38,751 nt of DNA from Tenacibaculum dicentrarchi. Its GTDB lineage: Bacteria; Bacteroidota; Bacteroidia; Flavobacteriales; Flavobacteriaceae. The notes beneath the pieces are model-generated. The model was given only the letters and a program-made list of their open reading frames with translations. It searched no databases and was not told where the DNA came from. Shown one piece after another: positions 15,544 through 23,211 of this stretch (within the stretch, counting starts at the first letter, position 1; the number at the start of each line of letters is the position of its first letter). A program made the translations under genes and the position numbers. The stretch covers positions 1 to 38,751 of the forward strand of contig NZ_OESZ01000005.1 in the NCBI RefSeq assembly GCF_900239345.1, in the 5' to 3' direction.

Positions 15544-15918
15544 TTAATTGGCTTTAGTACTATCTTTATTATCTGCTTCTTTTAAAGCTTTTCCTTCAGC
15601 TTCCTTTTCGGCATCTTCTAAGGCTTGCTGTTCTGATTCTTTTTGAGCTTTTTCTTCAGCTTCCTTTTCGACATCTTCTAAGGCTTGCTGTTCTGCCTCT
15701 TTTTGGGCTTTCTCTTCTGCCTCCTTTTCAGCCTGTTTTTGCGTAAGAGAAACTACTTTTCTCTTTACAATTTCTAACTTTTCGTCTGCTTTAAGGCTAT
15801 TATCTCCCAAGTATTTTTCCGTAAAAAACTCGCCTTTTGGGTTGATGTAAACGGCTTCGGCATCTTGGAACTTGCCTAATATTTCGTGGGCTTTTTTTCT
15901 TTGTTCTCTTGTCATCAC
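15544..15918 (-). CDS. Hypothetical head-tail region protein with tandem repeats
   Basis: 124 residues. The N-terminal 60 residues (KKAHEILGKFQDAEAVYINPKGEFFTEKYLG) look folded. The rest is a low-complexity charged helix made of a 20-residue unit (AEEKAQKEAEQQALEDVEKE) repeated with few changes. At DNA level the period is exactly 60 bp (15601-15660 and 15661-15720, with a partial third unit). It lies between capsid and sheath where Mu has gp35-gp37. The repeat number could vary between relatives. Confidence 0.6.
   Translation of the reverse strand: MMTREQRKKAHEILGKFQDAEAVYINPKGEFFTEKYLGDNSLKADEKLEIVKRKVVSLTQKQAEKEAEEKAQKEAEQQALEDVEKEAEEKAQKESEQQALEDAEKEAEGKALKEADNKDSTKAN
15601..15740. repeat. 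60-bp tandem repeat inside a coding region
   Basis: TTCCTTTTCG starts both copies, with GCATCTTCTAAGGCTTGCTG after the first start and ACATCTTCTAAGGCTTGCTG after the second. Two nearly full units and a decayed third. Codes for the Glu/Lys/Ala-rich helix above. Confidence 0.8.
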
Positions 15919-15929
15919 TTTAAAAGAAT

Positions 15930-16847
15930 TTACTCGTTAGCACTTACAATTGCACCAAAACCGTGCTCTTGCTTTTTGTCACATAAACCGTAAGAATGCA
16001 ATCTAAACTCACTTGTCGGATTCGCATTTCGTGTATCTGTATTCATTGGTTTGAATAAAGTTTGTACACTTTCAATATGATATACCGTATTTGGCGCATA
16101 ATAAAACACAGACCCTTTTTGGTCGGTAGCACCAACTACTGCTCCTTGAGATTTTAACGCTCCTGATGCGTCGTAATAAACAGAACTATTATTCTCAAAA
16201 AACTTCAAATTAAAGAAGCGTTCGATAGCACCCGTTTTTGGGTTGATAATTAAATCACGATAATTGTTTGTTGCGCCTCTATCGTGTAATAAATCTGACT
16301 TGTGGTGGTCGCATAAAATCATGTGCCAAGCTGATTTATCTGTAAGATTCAAACCTTCTAATAGCACTAAATAATCAACTAAATCTGTATAAGTTAAACG
16401 TTTTCTTCCGTTAATTACAGCGCCCGTAGTTCTTAAAATTGGCATTTTACCAGCAACATGTTTTTCTGGTGCTAATTTGTGCATCGCATAATCACGAACA
16501 CCAATTTTAAAAGATTCGGAATGTTTCACTCTAATAGCTGCATCTTTATCAAAAGCCATTGCTCTTAATTCTGCGTCTGTAACTTGAGTTAAATCCGTGT
16601 CTAATTTGTCCCAGTTTACCAATCCTTTTTTACCAGTCATTGATTGTGGCGTAAAAGCATCTCCTTTATTTATATGAAAACCAACATTATTGATTAACTT
16701 ATTAAACTTGATACCATCCTTGTCAATTGCGGCAGGATTTGGGCGTTTAAGAGTTCCGATAAAATCATCGTTGAAATTTTTAAACTCCTCTAATAATTGT
16801 GGCTCCACATACTGTTCTAACCATATTCCATCTACTAATGCTGGCAT
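15930..16847 (-). CDS. Major capsid protein, gpT-like
   Basis: 305 residues, starting MPALVDGIWLEQYVEPQLLE. Typical of the Mu gpT group: HINKGDAFTPQSMTGKKG (about 57-75), AELRAMAFDKDAAIRVKHSESF (about 92-113), and a C-terminal EFRLHSYGLCDKK. It forms the icosahedral shell. It comes right after the protease/scaffold gene, sharing one base, and is followed by the repeat protein and the sheath. Confidence 0.85.
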   Translation of the reverse strand: MPALVDGIWLEQYVEPQLLEEFKNFNDDFIGTLKRPNPAAIDKDGIKFNKLINNVGFHINKGDAFTPQSMTGKKGLVNWDKLDTDLTQVTDAELRAMAFDKDAAIRVKHSESFKIGVRDYAMHKLAPEKHVAGKMPILRTTGAVINGRKRLTYTDLVDYLVLLEGLNLTDKSAWHMILCDHHKSDLLHDRGATNNYRDLIINPKTGAIERFFNLKFFENNSSVYYDASGALKSQGAVVGATDQKGSVFYYAPNTVYHIESVQTLFKPMNTDTRNANPTSEFRLHSYGLCDKKQEHGFGAIVSANE

Positions 16848-17308
16848 TATTTATTGTATTTAGCGTTAAACATTTTATCATACTCCGCAGGGCTTTTTTC
16901 TGCTAGTTTTTCCAATCCTTTTGGATCTTCTTTTTGCCATTTGTCAAAATCCCAAGTAGCACGAGTTTCAGGTTGCCCAGAACTACCGTTTTGAATTGCA
17001 TCTGCAATATTTGGAGCGGCATTATTTTTTGGAGCTTTTAGCACAATTCTTAAAGCTTCAACACCTGCTGATTCTCCTATTTTAGCGTAAACTTCTCTTT
17101 GCGTAGCATCGAATAGTTTATCCTTTTCGGCAGTATCTAAAAGGGCTTTTATTTCACCTTTTTTATAATCCGCCAAGGCAGTTTCAGCAACTTTACGAGC
17201 TTGTGTTTCTGTTTGTAATTGAGCTTGTACCGCCGCTATAATAGCAGTATCTGAACTTTGTTCAGTAACTTCTTCTAAGCCTAAAGCCGTAATCAGTGGT
17301 TGTTTCAT
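16847..17308 (-). CDS. Possible nested scaffold protein from an internal start
   Basis: An in-frame ATG at 17308 (residue 210 of the protease gene, MKQPLITALGLEEVTEQ) lies after an A-rich run (AAAAAAAACAAAT) like the gene leaders of this genome. It would yield 153 residues: a coiled coil (AQLQTETQARKVAETALADYK) and a C-terminal capsid-binding tail. Mu makes its scaffold Z in this way from within gene I. The product here is inferred. Confidence 0.45.
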   Translation of the reverse strand: MKQPLITALGLEEVTEQSSDTAIIAAVQAQLQTETQARKVAETALADYKKGEIKALLDTAEKDKLFDATQREVYAKIGESAGVEALRIVLKAPKNNAAPNIADAIQNGSSGQPETRATWDFDKWQKEDPKGLEKLAEKSPAEYDKMFNAKYNK

Positions 17309-17935
17309 ATTTGTTTTTTTTATCGTATTTACTTTATTAATTGGTGTGGTTAACAAGGCTGAATATCTACTAGATACTTCTGATATTTGTAAAGCGGTTG
17401 GATCTTCAATAACTACTGGAAGTTTTACAACCGCAGGAATTATTTTAGATACCAAGCCTAAAGCCAAACATTTTTCGGCATCAAACCAGTTATCACCAAC
17501 TAACCATAATTTTACTTTTGCTTCTGGTAAACCTGTTTTTGCAACTAACTTTCTCACAAAGTCTTTTTCCATTGACCGCAATAAGTCAACTTCTTTTTGA
17601 ATTTCATCGGCAGTACCACGAGGGTTTGCCGATGGCGCATGAATCATTAAATATCCATTATCTACTATTTCAACATTTTCAATAGCTGTTGTGGCTATAG
17701 CTCCCATACTAGCAGCAATTCCATCAACTACAAGTTTGCTAACTTTTGTTGATTTATTTAGACCGTTAAAAATGAAATTCCCCGCAAAAACATTTCCACC
17801 AACAGTATGCAGATGTACTTCTACATCGTCATATTCAGCTTCTATTCTGTTTAGGCATGAAACAAAATATTCGCCATCACCATTCCAAATTGTGCCGTAT
17901 GCTTGTAGTTTATTTCCAAGGGTTCTTATAATCAT
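16847..17935 (-). CDS. ClpP-like prohead protease fused to scaffold
   Basis: 362 residues. Residues 1-165 are a ClpP-type protease: EVHLHTVGGNVFAG (about 39-52), nucleophile Ser76 in GIAASMGA, and His99 in LMIHAPS; an Asp in LVGDNWFDAEK (about 146-155) may complete the triad. Residues about 200-362 are the scaffold, with a coiled coil and an end (SPAEYDKMFNAKYNK) that should bind capsid. It is the first gene of the leftward late operon, 30 nt from a good -7 box. It should cleave scaffold and capsid during head maturation. Confidence 0.8.
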   Translation of the reverse strand: MIIRTLGNKLQAYGTIWNGDGEYFVSCLNRIEAEYDDVEVHLHTVGGNVFAGNFIFNGLNKSTKVSKLVVDGIAASMGAIATTAIENVEIVDNGYLMIHAPSANPRGTADEIQKEVDLLRSMEKDFVRKLVAKTGLPEAKVKLWLVGDNWFDAEKCLALGLVSKIIPAVVKLPVVIEDPTALQISEVSSRYSALLTTPINKVNTIKKTNMKQPLITALGLEEVTEQSSDTAIIAAVQAQLQTETQARKVAETALADYKKGEIKALLDTAEKDKLFDATQREVYAKIGESAGVEALRIVLKAPKNNAAPNIADAIQNGSSGQPETRATWDFDKWQKEDPKGLEKLAEKSPAEYDKMFNAKYNK

Positions 17936-17964
17936 TTTAACGGATGTTTTTACCTAATTTTCAG

Positions 17965-17972
17965 CAAACATA
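17965..17972 (-). promoter_or_regulatory. Leftward late promoter -7 box TATGTTTG
   Basis: The minus strand reads TATGTTTG, a perfect match to TAnnTTTG, 30 nt before the protease start. A clear -33 TTTG is not visible, so an activator may be needed, as for Mu late promoters with C protein. Confidence 0.5.
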
Positions 17973-17992
17973 AAGCTGTAATATGGATATAA

Positions 17993-18037
17993 AAACTACT
18001 TAAGTAATCGTTGCAATACATTGAAAATAAGTAGTTT
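17993..18037. promoter_or_regulatory. Inverted repeat in the divergent late control region
   Basis: AAACTACTTA (17993-18002) and TAAGTAGTTT (18028-18037) form a perfect 10-bp inverted repeat, centre spacing 35 bp. It sits between the two divergent late operons and could bind a late activator that turns both on. Whether the TAGTTTG copy also serves as part of the rightward promoter is unclear. Confidence 0.5.
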
Positions 18038-18074
18038 GTTTTTTTGATTTTTGTTATAAAACACATAGTAATCA

Positions 18075-18521
18075 ATGGCTAAAAGAACAAATAATGAACC
18101 TATAAGAGCAATCGCACAACGAATGTTCGTGGAGGAAGGACTCAACGCAAAAGCCATTGCCATTGCGTTGGATAAAACAGAACAAACTATCGGAAGGTGG
18201 CGTAAAGGTTTTGGTGATAATCCTATTAATTGGGATGAAGAACGAAAACAGTTTTTAGCAACGCCTCATAATATTCGCAAATTAATTGCCAAAGAACTTT
18301 CTCAACTTGTAGAAGGAAAAAAAGCCGAGCTAGATATGAAAGCAATTCAGGCGGCTATTAAGGCTTTGCAAGATATGGCAGATGAAACTTCCGTAGAAGT
18401 TGTATATACGGTATTCAAAGAGTTTGATAACTGGATGGCGGAGCAAGAACCCGAAATTGCAATTAGCTTTTTAGAATGGCATAAAAATTATTTATTACAC
18501 AAAGCACAACAAACATCATAA
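18075..18521 (+). CDS. Terminase small subunit-like protein (gp27-type)
   Basis: 148 residues. An N-terminal helix-turn-helix (about 13-48: AQRMFVEEGLNAKAIAIALD, then KTEQTIGRWRKGFG) is typical of small terminase subunits of Mu-like phages. The rest is helical (KLIAKELSQLVEGKKAELDM), fitting an oligomerisation domain. It overlaps the large terminase start by one base. Role: binds the packaging site and delivers DNA to the motor. Confidence 0.75.
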   Translation: MAKRTNNEPIRAIAQRMFVEEGLNAKAIAIALDKTEQTIGRWRKGFGDNPINWDEERKQFLATPHNIRKLIAKELSQLVEGKKAELDMKAIQAAIKALQDMADETSVEVVYTVFKEFDNWMAEQEPEIAISFLEWHKNYLLHKAQQTS

Positions 18522-20104
18522 TGAGCGCTATCGGATTAAATACAGCAATGGAGAAGTTGCTAAAAAGTTATGATGCTCACTGTAAATCAGTAGAGCAATC
18601 TACTTTTATAGACCTTAACCAAACACCAGCCGAACGTAGAAAGAAAATAAAAAGCTTAGAAAAAGACTATATTACTTGGTTTCAAGAGATGTTTCCGCAA
18701 TACGCAAAAGTTGAAAGTGCCTGGTTTCACAAAAAAATAGCAAAGCTTTTAATAGATAATGATGTTTGTAATTTACTAGCTGAAATATATCGGTCTGGAG
18801 CAAAATCAGTGCATTTATGTATGGGTATTCCGTTGTATTTGTACGTTACTAAACGAATGAAATTTATGCTTTTAGTTGGGCAAACCGAACCAAAGGCAAA
18901 AAAACTAATTTCAGACATTCAAAGTCAATTAACACACAATCGCAGATTTTTACATTATTACGGTAAAAAATTTAAGTTTGGCGATTGGGCTTCTGGTGAT
19001 TTTACCACAACCGATGACGTTAAATTTATCGCCATGGGTATTGGTCAATCGCCTCGTGGTTTACGGGAAGGAAATGAACGACCTGATTATATTGTTGTTG
19101 ATGATGTAGATACAAAAGAACGCTGTTATAATGATGTTCGAAGTCAAAAAGCAGCCGAATGGGTTTGGGAAGACTTAAAGGGAACTTTTGATGAAGGTGG
19201 TAAATTTCAACGCTTTGTAGTTGCTAATAATAACTTTCACAAAAATACTGTAATCAATCAGCTAAAAGCAGATTTTACGCTAAATAATAAAAAGGCAAAG
19301 GAGTTTGGTTTCAAGAAAAAACACTTTGTAGTAACTGTAAATGCGGTTAAAAACTTAACTACTTTTGAGCCTAATTGGCCCGCAAAAACAAGTGCAGAAT
19401 ATTGGCGTGAAAAATACCATTCTACGCCGCATCGTTCTTTTATGCGTGAATATATGCACAAGCATATTGTGGAAGGTGCTATTTTTAAAAATGAATATAT
19501 CAGTTATAAAAATAGATTAAAATACAGCCAATATGATGCTTTATGTTTTTATGGCGATTTATCGTACAAAGATGCTGGAGATTTTAAAGCGATGGTTTTC
19601 GTTGGGAAAAAAGGACGTGAATTTCATTTATTAGATTGCTTTGTTAGGCAAACATCTCGGTACAATGTAGCAAAATGGTTATATGAAAAGGTAGAAGATG
19701 AAAATTTACTTCAATACAATATTCAATATATGATTGAAGGACTTTTTGCTCAAGATGAATTTGTAAGCGATTTTGATGCCGTTGGTGATGAAATGGGCTG
19801 GTATGTTCCTGTTGTTGCTGATAACAAAAGTAAAAGCGGAAAGTTTGATCGTGTAGAAAGTATGGCAGGGTATTTTGAACGTAAAAATGTGTTTTTTAAT
19901 ACTAAAATAAAAGATACTATTGATTGCCTTGAATTAGAAGACCAATTATTAGCCTTTCAAAAAGGAAGTGGTGTACATGATGATGCACCAGATAGCTTAC
20001 AATCGGCAATTGCAAAATTAAACACGTCCGCTTTTATTAATTCAACACCTCCAAGAACTACCAGCCGAAAAGAATTAATCAAAAAACAAAAAAACAGATT
20101 TTAA
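18521..20104 (+). CDS. Terminase large subunit
   Basis: 527 residues. The ATPase domain has a deviant Walker A (RSGAKS, about 91-96) and Walker B IVVDDVD (191-197). A coupling-type VVANNNFHKNT follows at about 233. The nuclease domain has Asp346 in FYGDLSYKDAGD and ends with the usual HDDAPDSL (about 500), giving the RNase H-like metal site. Length fits Mu-type TerL (gp28). It packages phage DNA with flanking host DNA by headful after transposition. Confidence 0.85.
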   Translation: MSAIGLNTAMEKLLKSYDAHCKSVEQSTFIDLNQTPAERRKKIKSLEKDYITWFQEMFPQYAKVESAWFHKKIAKLLIDNDVCNLLAEIYRSGAKSVHLCMGIPLYLYVTKRMKFMLLVGQTEPKAKKLISDIQSQLTHNRRFLHYYGKKFKFGDWASGDFTTTDDVKFIAMGIGQSPRGLREGNERPDYIVVDDVDTKERCYNDVRSQKAAEWVWEDLKGTFDEGGKFQRFVVANNNFHKNTVINQLKADFTLNNKKAKEFGFKKKHFVVTVNAVKNLTTFEPNWPAKTSAEYWREKYHSTPHRSFMREYMHKHIVEGAIFKNEYISYKNRLKYSQYDALCFYGDLSYKDAGDFKAMVFVGKKGREFHLLDCFVRQTSRYNVAKWLYEKVEDENLLQYNIQYMIEGLFAQDEFVSDFDAVGDEMGWYVPVVADNKSKSGKFDRVESMAGYFERKNVFFNTKIKDTIDCLELEDQLLAFQKGSGVHDDAPDSLQSAIAKLNTSAFINSTPPRTTSRKELIKKQKNRF

Positions 20105-20529
20105 TGGCATTTATAACTGATGACGATTATACCGTTTTGGTACGTAACGAGGTAAAAGAAATTTTACTTGAAAATTATTCTGAAACAAAATTAAGAGGTG
20201 CCGAACAAATGGCATTGGCACAAATTAGAAACTATTTAGCAGGTAAATACGACGTAAACGAAATATTTAGTCAAGTAGCTGAAGCCCGAAATAGTCATAT
20301 TTTAATGCTCGTATTAGATTGTGCCTTGTATCATTTATATACAAGTACTGTGCCTCGAAGCATGCCCGATATTCGTTCGGCTCGTTATCAAGATGCTATT
20401 GATTGGCTCAAACTTGTAGCCTCTGGAGATACCACCGCAGATTTGCCAAAAAAAACAAATGAAGAAGGAGAAGTTTTACAGGGCATAAAATTTACATCAA
20501 AACACAAACCCGAAAACCATCGTTGGTAA
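20104..20529 (+). CDS. gp36-like protein (DUF1320)
   Basis: 141 residues. The pattern ITDDDYTVLVRNEVKEIL, then AEQMALAQIRNYLAGKYDVNEIF, and DCALYHLYTSTVPRSMPDI, then YQDAIDWLKLVASG is that of the DUF1320 (Mu gp36) family, all-helical. These are thought to be head-tail joining proteins. It overlaps the terminase stop by one base. In Mu this gene lies after the capsid; here it is beside the terminase. Confidence 0.8.
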   Translation: MAFITDDDYTVLVRNEVKEILLENYSETKLRGAEQMALAQIRNYLAGKYDVNEIFSQVAEARNSHILMLVLDCALYHLYTSTVPRSMPDIRSARYQDAIDWLKLVASGDTTADLPKKTNEEGEVLQGIKFTSKHKPENHRW

Positions 20530-20575
20530 AAACAATATTTAAAACGGCTTTAAAAGCTATTTAAAAAGAAAGAAA

Positions 20576-23113
20576 ATGAAAGTATTAGGATACGATGTAA
20601 ACATAAAAAAAGCAAGCATTTTAGCGAAAGCTGAAACTCCAAATAATTCAGAAAAACGAAACCCTGGTATTATCAAAATAGCACAAGGTTTTAAAGATAC
20701 TAGCCGTAAAGATATTCAGAAATGGAGACAAGCTTTACAATTAATGCAGCATCCAGAAGAACCAAAATTTAATGCGTATTATGATTTAATTTCCGATTTA
20801 TTAACCGATGGGCATTTACAGTCGCAAATACAAATGCGTAAAATGTCCACATTAAATTCCAATTTTCAAGTTATTAATCGTAAAACGAAAGATATTAATG
20901 AGGACCTTAGTTTTACTTTACAGCAACAATGGTTTTATGAATTTTTAGAACACGCAATAGACCATATTATTTTTGGAACTACATTAATTGAGTTTTCTGA
21001 ATTTCAAAATGAAAAAATAAAACACACGATTATACCTCGCAGAAATGTTGTTACTACGCAAAAGAAAATATTTCCAGACTTGCAAAAACCTCAATTTATA
21101 GATTATGCAAATCCAATGTTTGAAAATTGGTTAATTCAAATAGGTAAAAACGGTGAGCTAGGTATTCTAAACAACATTATTCCGAACCTTATTTGGCTAC
21201 GTAATGTAATGCAAGCATGGGCTGAATTTTGTGAGAAATTTGGACTGCCATTAATAACAGCAACGACCAATACAACGGACACAAACACCATTAATAAGGT
21301 TCACGCCATGCTATTACAGTTAGGCGAAGCTTCCGTTGGTACTTTTCCGACTGGAACAGAAATAAAATTTCAAGAGGCAAACAGAACGGACGCTTACAAC
21401 ACCTATTTACAGTTTATAAAAACCAATATGGATATGGTAAGTAAGCAGTTAGTTGGTTCTACAATGCTATCCGACCAAGGTTCTAATCGAAGTCAAACAG
21501 AAGTACACGAACGTACTTTAGATAAAAAAATAGCACAAGCCGATAAGCGTTTAATTTCATTTATAATTAATGACCAATTATTTCCATTACTCGAAGCACA
21601 AGGTTATAAAATAAGTCCTGAAGATATGTTTGAATTTAAACCTGCAGAAGAGGTTTTAAATTTAAAAGACCTTTGGAGTATTACTGATGGTTTGCTTAAA
21701 AGTGGGTATGAAATACCTTTAGATTGGCTTTCTAAATCATTCAATATTCCTATTGATAGTAAAAAAAAAAGCATAACGATAACTCCAAATAAACCAATAA
21801 TTGCACTATCGGAACAGCGTTATCCTACGAGTTGTTGCCCAAGTACAATTGTTGCCGTTAGTGGTGCTATGGGTAGGTTATTAACCAAATTAAACAGCCA
21901 ATTAATAAAAGAAATATACAATAAATCAGATACTTCGGGTATTGCTGGAAAAATGATTGTTTTGGAAGCTTTGGAGTTATTTAAAGGTTTAAAATCTAAA
22001 TTTTCAAGCACTACACAATACACAGGACCTGATTTACTAATGCTTCAAATGATGGAATATAATCTGTTTGAATTTACGGCAAGTAAAACTGAAGCTCGAC
22101 TATCAGCAATGACTAATTTATTAATTGATAAAGAAAATAAAAAGCTTCGTGAATACAGTGATTTTAAAGCATTGTGCGAAAAAGAAACCAAAGAATTTAA
22201 CAGTAATTGGCTTCAAACAGAATATAATTTATCGGTAGCTGTTGGGCAAAATTCAGCAAGTTATATCCGTATGATGGCTGAAAAAGATACGGTAACTTCT
22301 TATGTACAATATCAAACTATTGGCGATGGAAGTGTACGTAATTCGCACAAAGTATTAGATGGACGTATTTTTAATTTATCTGATAAAGAAGCTATGGATT
22401 TGGTTGCTCCAAACGGCTATGGTTGCCGATGTGAACTTGTGCAATATATAGGAGATACTCAAGGAAAAGTAACAACAGGAAAATACGCAAAAGAATTATT
22501 AGTAGAACAAGACCCTAAATATAGAAATTCACAATTTGAAGTAAACCGTGCAGATTTAAAACAAGTATTTACAAAAAAGCAATTTTATACAGATATAAAA
22601 GGACTTCCTGAAAAATTGAATAAAATGACTTTTGATAAATATGGAGCAAAATCTTATGGCACTTTTAAAAACTCTTTAAATAACATTAAAATAGATACCA
22701 CTATTACTGGAGATAATGTAAAAGAATTGTTTGATAAAATAAAGGGTACTGATTTAATGGGATTAGAGGATTATTTAGGTAGAAAAATGATTCTAAAAGA
22801 AAAAGTATTTAAAGCACATACAAAAGGTAAATACTTAAAATCTAATGAAAATAGGCATCAGTTATTTCCGCATATAAAAGATATTATTAAAAACCCAGAT
22901 GAAGTTTGGTATAATAATCCTGATAGGTTAGAAAATCAATTTCAATCAAGATATGTTAAGTTTTACAAAGATAAAATAATAGCTGTTGACTGTAAATTGG
23001 ATAAAGAGCAAGGTTTAGAAATAAAGACTTGGTATCCAATAAAAAAAGAAGACCTTTTATATAGAAAAGGTCTTTTGGTTTGGGATAAGTTAAATAAAAC
23101 GCCTTCAATTTAA
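20576..23113 (+). CDS. Portal - MuF head protein - BECR-type toxin triple fusion
   Basis: 845 residues, about twice a normal gp29 portal. Residues about 20-400 are a DUF935 portal: QKWRQALQLMQHPEEP, then IFGTTLIEFSE and LRNVMQAWAEFCEKFGLPL with a DQGSNRSQTEVHER segment. Residues about 430-640 are MuF-like, ending with YVQYQTIGDGSVRNSHKVLDG and NGYGCRCELVQY. Residues about 735-845 resemble a phage BECR-fold nuclease (PBECR): HQLFPHIKDIIKNPDEVWYN, RYVKFYKDKIIAVDCKLD and ETW-like KTWYPIKKEDLLYRKG. MuF toxins are known to be carried into the next host with the head. The end of the gene is followed by what looks like the old MuF C-terminus in another frame. Confidence 0.75.
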   Translation: MKVLGYDVNIKKASILAKAETPNNSEKRNPGIIKIAQGFKDTSRKDIQKWRQALQLMQHPEEPKFNAYYDLISDLLTDGHLQSQIQMRKMSTLNSNFQVINRKTKDINEDLSFTLQQQWFYEFLEHAIDHIIFGTTLIEFSEFQNEKIKHTIIPRRNVVTTQKKIFPDLQKPQFIDYANPMFENWLIQIGKNGELGILNNIIPNLIWLRNVMQAWAEFCEKFGLPLITATTNTTDTNTINKVHAMLLQLGEASVGTFPTGTEIKFQEANRTDAYNTYLQFIKTNMDMVSKQLVGSTMLSDQGSNRSQTEVHERTLDKKIAQADKRLISFIINDQLFPLLEAQGYKISPEDMFEFKPAEEVLNLKDLWSITDGLLKSGYEIPLDWLSKSFNIPIDSKKKSITITPNKPIIALSEQRYPTSCCPSTIVAVSGAMGRLLTKLNSQLIKEIYNKSDTSGIAGKMIVLEALELFKGLKSKFSSTTQYTGPDLLMLQMMEYNLFEFTASKTEARLSAMTNLLIDKENKKLREYSDFKALCEKETKEFNSNWLQTEYNLSVAVGQNSASYIRMMAEKDTVTSYVQYQTIGDGSVRNSHKVLDGRIFNLSDKEAMDLVAPNGYGCRCELVQYIGDTQGKVTTGKYAKELLVEQDPKYRNSQFEVNRADLKQVFTKKQFYTDIKGLPEKLNKMTFDKYGAKSYGTFKNSLNNIKIDTTITGDNVKELFDKIKGTDLMGLEDYLGRKMILKEKVFKAHTKGKYLKSNENRHQLFPHIKDIIKNPDEVWYNNPDRLENQFQSRYVKFYKDKIIAVDCKLDKEQGLEIKTWYPIKKEDLLYRKGLLVWDKLNKTPSI

Positions 23114-23162
23114 TGATACCCGTGTGCTATTCTATCCCGATGAAGTGAGCCCTTATCGTTAG
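23103..23162 (+). pseudogene. Remnant of the original MuF C-terminus
   Basis: In a different frame from the toxin, LQFNDTRVLFYPDEVSPYR and a stop at 23160-23162. The peptide has the look of a real protein end (VLFYPDEVSPYR) and has no start codon. It overlaps the toxin stop by 11 nt. The likely history is that a toxin C-terminus was inserted and the old end left behind. Confidence 0.5.
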
Positions 23163-23211
23163 AGGGTCGTATAAAACTTAATACAAATATACAAAATATA
23201 AAACAAAGGCT

